A DNA stretch of 64,000 nt from AV40 sp038230255 (GTDB lineage: Bacteria; Verrucomicrobiota; Verrucomicrobiia; Chthoniobacterales; UBA10450). The stretch spans positions 10,650 to 74,649 of the forward strand of contig JBBRNP010000009.1 in NCBI GenBank assembly GCA_038230255.1, in the 5' to 3' direction. Every line of letters starts with the position of its first letter. Position 1 is the stretch's first letter. Positions 17,161 to 25,435 of the stretch are shown piece after piece. Made by a program: the position numbers and the translations under genes. The notes beneath the pieces were generated by a model. The model was not told the origin of the DNA. It did not search any database and saw nothing but the letters and a program-made list of their open reading frames with translations.

Positions 17161-17907
17161 TTAGATCCCGCACTTCTTTGTCGCTTCAGCGAAGTTCGAT
17201 TTCTTGCGAAGCAATGACGCGAGATAAGCATCGACGGTGGGCACATCCTGAATCCGGGTCAGATTCGCCGGCCTCTCGAGGCGTGAGAAAATTGCTTGAG
17301 CGATCTTGCTTCGCGGAACTTCTTTTTCGCCGTAACCGCCGGGAATATTGCTCGACCAAAAGCGGACGTATTCGCCATCGGGATGATTCACCGTTCCGAG
17401 AAAGATCACCGAATGACCGTGTTCGCTTCGACCGACATTTTGGTTCCAAAAAATCTTCATGAAATCGCCCGGCTGCGCTTGCGCGAAATCGGTAAAGTTT
17501 CTTCCGAGTCCGAGCTCGTGAAATAGGCGGCCAGTTCCGGGGCCATTGGCGTTCCAGCGACCCCAAATCCCTTCGCCATCGTGCTGGTCGCGAATGATGA
17601 GTTGGTTGAGCGTCGCGAAATCGAGCTTGAGCTGGCCGCTGTCGCGCAAAGCTTCAATCGTTTTGATGAACACGATGTAAGTCGCGCCGGAGCAGAAGCT
17701 CGGATACGGCCCGGTTGGAATGACGAAAAATTTCCCGGATTCGAAATGCGCCGCGGATTGCAATTTGATCTTGGCGAAGTGCGAGACGGAATATTTGCCG
17801 CCGCTCGGCATTTTCCGCATTTGTTCGAGGACTAAGTTGTTAAGGTCGGCGGCCGATGCGGAGTGAGCAATGGCTGCGACACAGACGACCCAAATCAGCC
17901 TTCGCAT
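17161..17907 (-). CDS. Secreted protein with a possible NlpC/P60-like cysteine-peptidase core
   Basis: From the ATG at 17907 the product has a clear signal peptide (MRRLIWVVCVAAIAHSASAA) and ~229 mature residues. PSFCSGATYIVFIKTIE and, ~90 residues on, SEHGHSVIFLGTV give a Cys-helix then His-strand order like papain-fold amidases of the NlpC/P60 or CHAP type. The same-strand TTG at 17916 adds three residues and is less likely. It would act in the periplasm, perhaps on cell-wall peptides. The family match is by pattern only. Confidence 0.78.
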   Translation of the reverse strand: MRRLIWVVCVAAIAHSASAADLNNLVLEQMRKMPSGGKYSVSHFAKIKLQSAAHFESGKFFVIPTGPYPSFCSGATYIVFIKTIEALRDSGQLKLDFATLNQLIIRDQHDGEGIWGRWNANGPGTGRLFHELGLGRNFTDFAQAQPGDFMKIFWNQNVGRSEHGHSVIFLGTVNHPDGEYVRFWSSNIPGGYGEKEVPRSKIAQAIFSRLERPANLTRIQDVPTVDAYLASLLRKKSNFAEATKKCGI

Positions 17908-17951
17908 GGCCGACAACTAAACGACGATTTCCTTCCCAGGCAATCGCTCTC

Positions 17952-18130
17952 TGTCATTCCGACCGGAGTGGAGGAATCTCTAACTATTTCTGTCGATGGC
18001 GAACCGTGTAATCTGAAATAGTAAGAGATGTCTCCCGTTCGACTCGCTCCGCTCGCTCAGGGCAGGTTCTTAGTATGGCGGCTTCGCCGCTGATAATTGG
18101 ATAAACGTCACGTTGCCGCTCGACATGACA
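17952..18130. repeat. Dispersed inverted-end element, copy 1
   Basis: Begins TGTCATTCCGACCGGAGTGG and ends CGACATGACA. The inner arms GGAATCTCTAACTATTTC and a GAAATAGTAAGAGATG-like segment are roughly complementary. The right half holds a Cys/Ser-like GC block (TCGACTCGCTCCGCTCGCTC) shared with copy 2. About 179 bp, intergenic, before dapF. Confidence 0.8.
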
Positions 18131-18161
18131 ATTTGGGCCTAATCGCTAGAATACTGTCAAC

Positions 18162-18965
18162 ATGTTGCGTTTCACCAAGATGAACGGCGCGGGCAACGAT
18201 TTCGTCATGATCGACAATCGTGCCGGCGCGGTGCGTTTGCAGCCCGAGCAAATTGTCCGGATCTGCGATCGCCATCGCGGCATCGGTGCGGATGGGATCC
18301 TTTTGCTCGAGACCGGCTCTAATGGCGCCGATTTCCGGATGCGATATTACAACCGCGACGGCGGGGAAGCGGAAATGTGCGGAAACGGCGCGCGTTGTTT
18401 CGCGCGGTTTGCCAACAAAGTTGCGGGCGCGCCGGAAAAAGTCTCATTTCAAACTCCGGCCGGGCTGATTCGGGGAGAATTGCGCGGCGAGCTGGTCACT
18501 CTGCAGATGACCGGCCCGAAAGATTTACGTCTCGGGATCGAAGTCATCGCCAATGGCGAAAAAGAACGCGCGCATTTCATCAACAGTGGTGTTCCGCACG
18601 TCGTTGTGCCGGTTTCCAAAGCCGACGACGTCGATGTTCGCCGGAGAGGCGAAGCGATCCGGCGTCACAAAATGTTTAAACCCGGGGGGGCAAACGTGAA
18701 TTTTATCGAGAAAGCGGGCCCGCAGAAAATTCTGCTCCGAACTTACGAGCGCGGTGTCGAGGACGAAACGCTCGCGTGCGGAACAGGTGTCGTTGCCAGT
18801 GCGCTGATTTTTGCCGCGACGGAAAAAGTGGACGGGCCAATCAGTGTCACTGTTCGCAGCGGCAGCGAGCTTAGCGTCGGTTTCAAGAGGCGAGGGGACC
18901 AATTTACGAACGTTACGCTTACGGGTCCGGCGGAGTTTGCCTTCGAGGGAACGATCGATCTCTAG
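18162..18965 (+). CDS. dapF: Diaminopimelate epimerase
   Basis: 267 residues. Interconverts LL- and meso-diaminopimelate without a cofactor, using two cysteines seen here in EMCGNGARC and LACGTGVVAS. Start motif KMNGAGNDFVMIDNR is typical, and both pseudo-symmetric halves are present. The product feeds peptidoglycan and lysine synthesis; dapA and dapB follow on the same strand, separated by repeat elements. ATG at 18162, 32 nt after repeat copy 1. Confidence 0.96.
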   Translation: MLRFTKMNGAGNDFVMIDNRAGAVRLQPEQIVRICDRHRGIGADGILLLETGSNGADFRMRYYNRDGGEAEMCGNGARCFARFANKVAGAPEKVSFQTPAGLIRGELRGELVTLQMTGPKDLRLGIEVIANGEKERAHFINSGVPHVVVPVSKADDVDVRRRGEAIRRHKMFKPGGANVNFIEKAGPQKILLRTYERGVEDETLACGTGVVASALIFAATEKVDGPISVTVRSGSELSVGFKRRGDQFTNVTLTGPAEFAFEGTIDL

Positions 18966-18972
18966 GCTTTCC

Positions 18973-19153
18973 TGTCATTCCGACCGAAGTGGAGGAATCT
19001 CTAACTATTTCCGTTATGCGCCGCTTTCTAAGCACCGAAATATCTAAAGATGTCTCCCGTTCGACTCGCTCCGCTCGCTCAGGGCAGGCTCTTAGTATGG
19101 CGGCTTCGCCGCTGATAATTGGATGCAACGTCACGTTGCCGCTCGACATGACA
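18973..19153. repeat. Dispersed inverted-end element, copy 2
   Basis: ~181 bp element of the same family and orientation as copy 1: starts TGTCATTCCGACCGAAGTGG, ends CTCGACATGACA, with the same internal GC block. Lies between dapF and dapA, 7 nt after the dapF stop and ~30 nt before the dapA start. Confidence 0.8.
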
Positions 19154-19183
19154 ATTGACTGAAGGCCCTCTAGAATTGCCGAG

Positions 19184-20062
19184 ATGTTTCGGGGCATTTT
19201 CACGGCAGTAGTCACACCGTTTCGAAACGGAGATATCGATTTTCCGGCGTTCGAAAAGTTAGTTGAGACGCAGATCGCCGCCGGAATTACGGGCATAGTC
19301 GCTGTCGGGACGACCGGCGAGTCCCCGACGCTTACACACGATGAGAAGCACGAAGTCATTCAGCGCGCGATAAAGATCGCGAACGGCCGCTGCCAGGTTA
19401 TTGCCGGCGCCGGGACGAATTCCACCCGCGATTCCATTGAAGCGACAAAGTTTGCCGAGAAAGCTGGCGCGGACGGAGCGCTGCTGGTCGCCCCTTACTA
19501 TAACAAACCGAGTCAGGAAGGATTGTTCCGTCACTTCAAAGCGATCGCGGACGCGACATCGTTGCCGGTGATGCTTTACAACATTCCTGGCCGATGCGTG
19601 ATCGACATCGGACCGGACACCGTTGTTCGACTCGCGGAATCGTGCCGCAATATCGTTTCGATCAAAGAAGCGAGCGGTAGTGTTGAGCGTGTGGGCGAAT
19701 TACGTCGGCGTTTGCCGAAGGAGTTCACGATCATGAGCGGCGACGATTCGTTGACCTTGCCATTTATGGCGGTCGGCGCGGCTGGAGTTGTGAGCGTGGC
19801 CTCGAATTTATTTCCGGCGGAAATTTGTGCTCTGGTTCGAGCGTGCGACTCGGGCGATTACAAATTGGCCGAGACTCTGCATCGCAAACTTTTTTCGCTG
19901 TTCAAAGATTTGTTCATCGAACCAAATCCGGTGCCCGCGAAAAGCGCGCTCGCCTGGCGCGGGGCGATGTCCAACGAAGTTCGTCTTCCACTTTGCGAAA
20001 TGACGGAAGCGAATCAGGTGCGCCTGCGCAAAACGCTCGACGAATTCGAACGCGCGAAATGA
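19184..20062 (+). CDS. dapA: 4-Hydroxy-tetrahydrodipicolinate synthase
   Basis: 292 residues, TIM barrel, Schiff-base lyase that condenses aspartate semialdehyde with pyruvate. The catalytic Lys is in SIKEASGS, the Tyr of the proton relay in MLYNIPGRC, and the pyruvate loop is VGTTGESPTL. The N-terminus GIFTAVVTPFRNGDID is characteristic. ATG at 19184. An intrinsic-terminator-like hairpin follows 15 nt after the stop, so dapB downstream may have its own promoter or be read through. Confidence 0.96.
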   Translation: MFRGIFTAVVTPFRNGDIDFPAFEKLVETQIAAGITGIVAVGTTGESPTLTHDEKHEVIQRAIKIANGRCQVIAGAGTNSTRDSIEATKFAEKAGADGALLVAPYYNKPSQEGLFRHFKAIADATSLPVMLYNIPGRCVIDIGPDTVVRLAESCRNIVSIKEASGSVERVGELRRRLPKEFTIMSGDDSLTLPFMAVGAAGVVSVASNLFPAEICALVRACDSGDYKLAETLHRKLFSLFKDLFIEPNPVPAKSALAWRGAMSNEVRLPLCEMTEANQVRLRKTLDEFERAK

Positions 20063-20070
20063 AGCAGCGA

Positions 20071-20139
20071 GTTGTAGCTGCCGCCGTATCTGGCGGCAGA
20101 TTTTTTCGGACTGCCGGTGGGGACACCGGCAACTACAAC
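20071..20139. terminator. Composite palindrome with terminator-like hairpin between dapA and dapB
   Basis: Stem CTGCCGCC / GGCGGCAG (20078-20085 and 20092-20099) is followed by ATTTTTT at 20100-20106, the form of a rho-independent terminator. A second hairpin GCCGGTG / CACCGGC follows at 20113-20130. Outer arms GTTGTAG and CTACAAC enclose both, so the whole unit looks like a member of the local palindromic repeat population used as a terminator. Confidence 0.7.
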
Positions 20140-20150
20140 GTCAGCGAGAC

Positions 20151-20828
20151 ATGAACAAAGTTCGCGTGTGTTTAATCGGGGCGCGCGGTCGAATGGGCCA
20201 GACCATTGTCGATTTGGCGAAAAGCGACCCGAAGATCGACATCGTTGCGCAATGCGATCTCGGGGACGCGATTGAACCAGCGGTCGAGGATTGTGATGTC
20301 GCGATTGATTTCAGCCACGCCGGGGCGGTCGACGAAATATGTCGGATTGCCTTGCAGCACCGGAAAGCGCTTGTCATCGGGACGACGGGACACTCGTCGG
20401 AGCAGCGCCAGTTAATTCAGAGAACGGCGAGTTCGTTGCCAATTGTTTTTGCTTCGAATTTTAGCGTCGGCGTGAACGCGCTTTTTGCGCTGACTCTCCG
20501 GGCGGCGGAGATTTTCGGGTCCGAATTTGTGCCGCAAATCGTGGAGACACACCACAAAATGAAGAAAGATGCGCCAAGTGGAACCGCGAAAACGCTGGGC
20601 GAGATCTTGAAAGAAGCGCTGAAGACAGAAATTCCGATTGAATCGATTCGCGAAGGCGACGTTGTCGGCGAGCACACCATTAGTTTTGTCGGACCAAGCG
20701 AACGGCTCGAGTTAACGCATCGGGCCGCCAGCCGCGAAATTTTCGCGCTTGGCGCGTTGCGCGCGGCGGACTGGATTGTGGGAAAACCGGCGGGACTTTA
20801 CTCAATGCAGGATGTGCTTGGAGTGTAG
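20151..20828 (+). CDS. dapB: 4-Hydroxy-tetrahydrodipicolinate reductase
   Basis: 225 residues, somewhat short for the family (240-270). The nucleotide-binding loop is IGARGRMGQ, and the catalytic His-His-Lys region is VETHHKMKKDAPSGTAK. It reduces the DapA product with NAD(P)H. The missing length is in the segment between the Rossmann fold and the substrate domain. ATG at 20151. Followed by a nested palindrome at 20830-20894, then folK. Confidence 0.94.
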   Translation: MNKVRVCLIGARGRMGQTIVDLAKSDPKIDIVAQCDLGDAIEPAVEDCDVAIDFSHAGAVDEICRIALQHRKALVIGTTGHSSEQRQLIQRTASSLPIVFASNFSVGVNALFALTLRAAEIFGSEFVPQIVETHHKMKKDAPSGTAKTLGEILKEALKTEIPIESIREGDVVGEHTISFVGPSERLELTHRAASREIFALGALRAADWIVGKPAGLYSMQDVLGV

Positions 20829-20829
20829 C

Positions 20830-20894
20830 TGTAGTGGCGCGCGTCCTCACGCACATGATGGGGCGACTTGCGGCTGAGGACAGCCGCCTCTACA
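20830..20894. repeat. Nested palindrome between dapB and folK
   Basis: Outer arms TGTAGTGGCG / CGCCTCTACA (one mismatch) and inner arms GTCCTCA / TGAGGAC. Similar in plan to the palindromes after trpA and dapA. Confidence 0.65.
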
Positions 20895-20903
20895 AAGGGA
20901 GAA

Positions 20904-21404
20904 ATGAGAATCGGTATCGCGCTCGGTTCGAATCTTGCCGATCGATTGGCCAATTTGTCGGAAGCGCGACAGGCGATTGTCGATCTTCGCAATGTTAAAC
21001 CGCCCCTCCTGAGTTCGCCGATTTACGAAACTGAGCCGATAGATTGCGAGCCGGGCGCAGGAAAATTCCTCAACACCGTTTTGGAGGTCGAATACGACGG
21101 CGATCCAAGCGAGTTACTCGAGCATCTCGTTCGCGTTGAAGAATCGCTCGGACGCGAACGTGACCACGCAAAAAATGTCTCCCGCAAGATCGACATCGAC
21201 CTTCTTTATGCGGACGACTTGGATGTTAACAACGAACGGTTGCAGTTGCCGCATCCACGGATGCACTTGCGGAGGTTTGTTTTGCAACCGCTGGCTGATA
21301 TTCGACCCGACTTGCCTTTGCCCGGGCAGGGAAAGACCGCGCGGGCGCTGCTCGCGCAGATGAAAGATTCGACTAAAGTGATTCGCTTCGCGGAGAAATG
21401 GTGA
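20904..21404 (+). CDS. folK: 2-Amino-4-hydroxy-6-hydroxymethyldihydropteridine pyrophosphokinase
   Basis: 166 residues from the ATG at 20904 (MRIGIALGSNL), which has an AAGGGAGA ribosome site 6-12 nt upstream. The longer frame from 20868 starts inside the palindrome. Family motifs: GIALGSNLADR, PIYETEPID, GRERDHAKNVSRKIDIDLLY (ATP/Mg residues) and LPHPRMHLRRFVLQPL. It makes the pterin pyrophosphate for folate synthesis. The stop overlaps the panB start, so the two are translationally coupled. Confidence 0.94.
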   Translation: MRIGIALGSNLADRLANLSEARQAIVDLRNVKPPLLSSPIYETEPIDCEPGAGKFLNTVLEVEYDGDPSELLEHLVRVEESLGRERDHAKNVSRKIDIDLLYADDLDVNNERLQLPHPRMHLRRFVLQPLADIRPDLPLPGQGKTARALLAQMKDSTKVIRFAEKW

Positions 21405-22192
21405 TGACGAATCTGGTCGAGAAATATCGGGAGATGAAGAAGCGCGGCGAAAAAGTCACCGCGCTGACCGCTTACGATTATCCGACGGCGCGATTGCTCG
21501 ATGAGAGCGGGATCGACGTCATTCTGGTGGGCGATTCTTTGGGCATGGTCGTGCTCGGTTATGAAGACACGACGAGCGTGACGTTGGAGGAAATGTTGCA
21601 TCACACTCGCGCGGTCGCGCGCGGGGTTAAATCCGCGTTGGTGGTGGGCGACATGCCGATCCACACTTTCGAAACGCCGGCCCAGGCCGTTGCCACAGCG
21701 AAGCAACTTATCGGTGCCGGCGCGCAAGCGGTGAAGCTGGAGGGCGGCGTCAGTCACGCTGCGCACATCGAAGCGATCACGGACGCGGGAATTCCGTATA
21801 TGGCGCACATCGGAATGCTGCCGCAGCACGTCCGCGAGCAGGGTGGCTACAAAGTTAAAGGTAAGACGCAACCTGAAGTCGAGGCGCTGATCGCCGACGC
21901 GAAGGCAGTGGAGAAGGCGGGCGCGTTCTCGGTCGTGCTCGAGATTGTCGTACCGGAGATTGCGAGACAGATTACGAACGCGATTGATATTCCGACGATT
22001 GGCATCGGTTCGGGCGAGCAGTGCGACGGCCAGATTTTGGTCACGCACGACTTGATCGGGTTCTTTCCCTGGTTCACGCCGAAGTTTGTTTCGCCCGAAG
22101 CGCGCGTGGCCGAGGAGATTCGCAAGGCGGCCCGGGCGTTTATTGAACGAACGCGCGGAGCAACTGCGCTGTCTAAGCGGTCAGCAGATTGA
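21404..22192 (+). CDS. panB: 3-Methyl-2-oxobutanoate hydroxymethyltransferase
   Basis: About 262 residues; first step of pantothenate synthesis, adding a one-carbon unit from methylene-THF to ketoisovalerate. The Mg-binding Asp lies in VGDSLGMVVLGYEDT; other conserved stretches are DMPIH, GAQAVKLEGG and IPTIGIGSG. ATG at 21404 overlaps the folK stop TGA by one base; an in-frame ATG at 21398 would add two residues. Coupling to folK makes sense because PanB uses a folate cofactor. Confidence 0.95.
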   Translation: MTNLVEKYREMKKRGEKVTALTAYDYPTARLLDESGIDVILVGDSLGMVVLGYEDTTSVTLEEMLHHTRAVARGVKSALVVGDMPIHTFETPAQAVATAKQLIGAGAQAVKLEGGVSHAAHIEAITDAGIPYMAHIGMLPQHVREQGGYKVKGKTQPEVEALIADAKAVEKAGAFSVVLEIVVPEIARQITNAIDIPTIGIGSGEQCDGQILVTHDLIGFFPWFTPKFVSPEARVAEEIRKAARAFIERTRGATALSKRSAD

Positions 22193-22227
22193 CAACCATT
22201 CGGTGCTAACGGTGTTTAACTAAGACG

Positions 22228-23319
22228 ATGAAAGGCGCAGCCAGAATTTCCGATTTCGACGATATCGACGAGATCGAGCATGAAGCGCTCTTGACCGGCA
22301 GCCCGGAGCGAAGCTGGATTTGGTTCGGCCTGATCATATCGATCTGCCTGCACATCCTCCTTTGTATTTATTTTTATCGGCAGCGGTTTCAGTCGGTCGA
22401 GATGGTTTTTAGCGATTTACAACAGCCAATGACGTTTAGGGTCAAGAACGTCGACATGACTCAGATTGATAAAGCGAGCGGCGATCAAATCAATCCGGCG
22501 TCGAAACCGAACCCCGACGACACGAAGGAGCAGCAGCCGGACGAAAAGAAATCGTTCGACAAACTTTTGCAGGAGATCCAGGCCACGACCGCGATGCCGG
22601 ACGACATGAGCAACGTTTTGCCGGACAAGCCGAAGGTCGAACAGGCAGACGTGGCTTCGGTGATGAACGAGATCGAACGGAGCACGGCGCAAACTCTTTC
22701 CACCAGCCCAAATGCGACGCACGAGCAATCGCTCTTGAACGACAGCTCGGTTTCGGGCCGGCCACAGCCCGCGCTCAGTGGAACCGAGTTGGCGACGAGC
22801 ACGATCATTAAACGCCCGAACACTTTCACGAGCAAGCTTCCCGGCGACAGCGCCGGCCCGAACAAGAAAGGCGCGCCGGGATTCAGCGATATTGACCAAT
22901 TGCTTCGGCAACAAGGTCCGCTCGGGTCGGGAACGAAACTTCGATTGCCGGAGGACCAACTTTTTACCTTCGACAGCGCTGACCTGCAACCGGGCGATAT
23001 TTTGGGAAAACTTGTCGATCTTTTGAAACGGAATCCGAAAGCGACGTTTACGATCGAAGGCTACACCGACTCGATCGGCACCCCGGAATACAACCTCGAT
23101 CTGAGTCAGCGCCGCGCCAATAACATGAAGGTCTACCTGATTCAGGCACTGGGCATCGATCCATCGCACATCGATGCGCGTGGGCGAGGATCAACCAAGT
23201 TTATCGTTCCACCACGGCCGGTGGCTCCAAGCGCGTCTCAATCTGAATTCGATATCGAGATCGAGCGTGAACGCGCGAACCGCCGCGTCGAAGTCACGAT
23301 CAATACCAACGCGCAGTAG
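22228..23319 (+). CDS. Inner-membrane-anchored OmpA-family protein
   Basis: 363 residues. A short cytoplasmic N-terminus is followed by one transmembrane helix at ~31-49 (WFGLIISICLHILLCIYFY). A ~190-residue polar Pro/Asp/Ser-rich spacer leads to a C-terminal OmpA-type peptidoglycan-binding domain (FTIEGYTDSIGTPEYNLDLS ... RRANNMKVYLI ... RRVEVTI). The topology, anchored inner-membrane helix then wall-binding domain, recalls MotB or TolR-like proteins rather than an outer-membrane porin. A ~10-residue Pro-rich insert (VPPRPVAPSAS) lies before the last OmpA motif. Convergent with the pseudopilin gene. Confidence 0.85.
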   Translation: MKGAARISDFDDIDEIEHEALLTGSPERSWIWFGLIISICLHILLCIYFYRQRFQSVEMVFSDLQQPMTFRVKNVDMTQIDKASGDQINPASKPNPDDTKEQQPDEKKSFDKLLQEIQATTAMPDDMSNVLPDKPKVEQADVASVMNEIERSTAQTLSTSPNATHEQSLLNDSSVSGRPQPALSGTELATSTIIKRPNTFTSKLPGDSAGPNKKGAPGFSDIDQLLRQQGPLGSGTKLRLPEDQLFTFDSADLQPGDILGKLVDLLKRNPKATFTIEGYTDSIGTPEYNLDLSQRRANNMKVYLIQALGIDPSHIDARGRGSTKFIVPPRPVAPSASQSEFDIEIERERANRRVEVTINTNAQ

Positions 23320-23327
23320 CTCTCTCG

Positions 23328-23903
23328 CTACCAATTTTTGATCCATTGCGGCGTGATTGTGTCGGTACCGGTAGCAGGCGGATTAGACTTTAGTCCGCAC
23401 GTGCTCCACAAATCGTAGGTTGGATTGTAGCCGGTGGCGGAGTTTTTTTGATACGCAGTGGAGTAGCCATAGCTATTTCCAAATGGATCGCGAACGTATT
23501 GCACATTCTGAGCCTGATCACTGGGGCCGAGCATATTTGGTTTGAAAACGAAATAGGATTTGGCTCCGCTGGCTGCCGTGCGACTGCCGCTGGTCACCGG
23601 GCCGAAGAGCGAATCATAAAGAAAAAGACTTGCTGTCTGATAGGTCGATGGATCTCCGGAAGTGCGCGCGTTGAGATTGTCAGTTGTGCTGTTCGTCGTG
23701 TCTCTCGGATAAATGCCGTTGTCGGCTTTGTAATTTTCGAGCGCGGCGGAGATCGCGGCGATTTCGGCTTCGGCGCGGGAGCGGGCGCCTTTTTTCTGGA
23801 CGTAACCGACCGTGCTCAGAATCAAACCGGCCAGGACGATGATGATCGAGATGACAACGAGGAGCTCGATGATGGTGAACGAAGCTTTGCTCTTTTTTGT
23901 CAT
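23328..23903 (-). CDS. Type II secretion/type IV pilus pseudopilin (GspG-like)
   Basis: 191 residues starting at the ATG at 23903, which places the prepilin motif at the N-terminus: a 9-residue basic leader, then FTIIELLVVISIIIVLAGLI with the +5 Glu. The C-terminal half has the YPRDT...DPFGNSYGYST pattern of major pseudopilins. The frame continues upstream to 24041, but that part is only the repeat element read through, and the methylation motif fixes the start. The start codon itself lies in the terminal TGTCATTCC of repeat copy 3. Follows GspF and two GspE genes on the same strand. Confidence 0.9.
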   Translation of the reverse strand: MTKKSKASFTIIELLVVISIIIVLAGLILSTVGYVQKKGARSRAEAEIAAISAALENYKADNGIYPRDTTNSTTDNLNARTSGDPSTYQTASLFLYDSLFGPVTSGSRTAASGAKSYFVFKPNMLGPSDQAQNVQYVRDPFGNSYGYSTAYQKNSATGYNPTYDLWSTCGLKSNPPATGTDTITPQWIKNW

Positions 23904-24019
23904 TCCGACCGCAGTGGAGGAATCTCTAACTATTTCTGTCGTGGCTAGCTTATTCAGCACGGAAATATTTAGAGATGTCTCGGTCCGAGCCGGACTGACA
24001 TTTTTCGCTCGACATGACA
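23898..24019. repeat. Dispersed inverted-end element, copy 3, overlapping the pseudopilin start
   Basis: 122-bp shorter version of the family at 17952 and 18973: TGTCATTCCGACCGCAGTGG at the left, TCGACATGACA at the right, with GGAATCTCTAACTATTTC / GGAAATATTTAGAGATG inner arms. It lacks the GC block of the other two copies. The left end contains the pseudopilin start codon. Confidence 0.8.
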
Positions 24020-24037
24020 ATTGAGCTGCAAAGCCGC

Positions 24038-25330
24038 TCATGTTTGCTGTTGCAAGCCCTGGATGATGCTGATGAGCGGCAGAAAGAGAGCGATCACGAT
24101 CGTGCCGACGACGACCGCGAGAAACACAATCATGATCGGCTCGAGCGCAGCGGTCATGGCCGCGACCGAGTTGTCCACTTCGTCGTCGTAAACATCGGCG
24201 ATTTTCAAAAGCATCTCAGGCAGTTGGCCGGTTTCTTCGCCCACGTCGATCATGCTGACCACCATCGGCGGAAACGCAGCGCTCGCTTCAAGCGGTTGCA
24301 CAATCGATTCGCCTTCCTTCACACTCTCGTGCACCTGGCCAATCGCGCGCGCGATCACCATGTTGCCGGCGGTCTCTCGGGTAATGTTGAGCGCTTGTAA
24401 TATCGGAACGCCGCTGGTGACAAGCGTTCCAAGCGTGCGCGAAAATCTCGAGATCGCCGTTTTGCGAATGATGTCGCCAAAAAGCGGGAACCGAAGTTTG
24501 ACCCGGTCGAATATCGCTTTCCCCTTCGCGGTGCGATTGGCAAATTTGTAACCGGCGATGGCTGCGAAGATCATCGCGATGATGACGAGCCAGTGAGTTT
24601 GCACAAATCTGCTCACGGTAATGACAAACGTTGTGATCAGGGGCAGGGGCCGATCTCCGAGCATGTCGTGAAAGATCGCCTCGAATTTCGGCACGATGAA
24701 GACGAGCAAAAATCCCATGATCGCGATCGCCATTGTCATGACGATGAGCGGATAGACCATCGCAGCGGCGACTTTGTTTCTAATTTTGGCCGCCTTTTCG
24801 TGAAACTCCGCGAGCCGGGTGAGAACGAGCTCGAGCACACCGCCGACTTCGCCGGCTTTCACCATGTTGATGAAAAGATCGTTAAAGATGAGCGGATACT
24901 GCGCGAGACTTTCTGAAAATGTGCTGCCGCCTTGCACCGACTCAGCGAGCTTGTTGATCGTGTTTTTCAAAACCGCGTCGCGTTCCTGTTTGGCGAGAAC
25001 GTTGAGGCCGCGCAAAAGCGGCAGGCCCGAATCGATCAGGGTCGCGAGCTGACGCGTGAAGATCATCAGGATCTTCGGCTTAACTTTTTTGCGCTGGAAA
25101 AGAACGATCCCTTTTCCTTTCTCGCGCGGTTGGGTGACGCGCGTTGCTTTGGCCGCGCGTTTGGCCGCTTTGCCCTCGCGCCCGCCGCCTTTTCCTTCTT
25201 CGTAAACGCTGGTTGGAAAAAATCCGGCCTGGCGCAGCTGACCGATGGCTTCGTTCGTCGAAGCTGCTTCGACCAGCCCAGTCGATTCCTGTCCGCGTGA
25301 ATCGAGCGCTACGTAGGTGAAACGCGGCAT
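24038..25330 (-). CDS. gspF: Type II secretion/type IV pilus inner-membrane platform protein GspF/PilC
   Basis: 430 residues. The N-terminus MPRFTYVALDSRGQESTGLV is typical. Two T2SSF repeats follow, each with a hydrophobic pair of helices (VYPLIVMTMAIAIMGFLLVF and the C-terminal IMIVFLAVVVGTIVIALFL). The platform converts GspE ATPase movement into pilus or pseudopilus assembly. A Lys/Gly-rich linker at ~48-75 (EGKGGGREGKAAKRAAKA) is longer than usual. Lies between gspE (25433) and the pseudopilin. Confidence 0.94.
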   Translation of the reverse strand: MPRFTYVALDSRGQESTGLVEAASTNEAIGQLRQAGFFPTSVYEEGKGGGREGKAAKRAAKATRVTQPREKGKGIVLFQRKKVKPKILMIFTRQLATLIDSGLPLLRGLNVLAKQERDAVLKNTINKLAESVQGGSTFSESLAQYPLIFNDLFINMVKAGEVGGVLELVLTRLAEFHEKAAKIRNKVAAAMVYPLIVMTMAIAIMGFLLVFIVPKFEAIFHDMLGDRPLPLITTFVITVSRFVQTHWLVIIAMIFAAIAGYKFANRTAKGKAIFDRVKLRFPLFGDIIRKTAISRFSRTLGTLVTSGVPILQALNITRETAGNMVIARAIGQVHESVKEGESIVQPLEASAAFPPMVVSMIDVGEETGQLPEMLLKIADVYDDEVDNSVAAMTAALEPIMIVFLAVVVGTIVIALFLPLISIIQGLQQQT

Positions 25331-25338
25331 GGAAGAAA

Positions 25339-25435
25339 TTAACGATTTAACGAATTAGTGATTGAATGATTGCAGCAAAATCTTCGGTAAGAGTCGATCT
25401 TCATTCGCTAAATCACTAAATCATCTGAATCGTTA
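25339..25435. repeat. AT-rich inverted repeat between gspE and gspF
   Basis: The left arm 25339-25371 (TTAACGATTTAACGAATTAG...) and the right arm 25401-25435 are imperfect reverse complements built from TTAGTGATT and GAATGA units. The last bases of the right arm are the stop codon of the upstream gspE (25433-25435). A shorter relative (GTTAAATCATTGAATCGCTAAC) is at 10032-10053. Confidence 0.7.

Noticed and set aside
23904..24041. N-terminal extension of the pseudopilin
   Set aside because: It is the repeat element read through; the prepilin cleavage motif requires the start at 23903.
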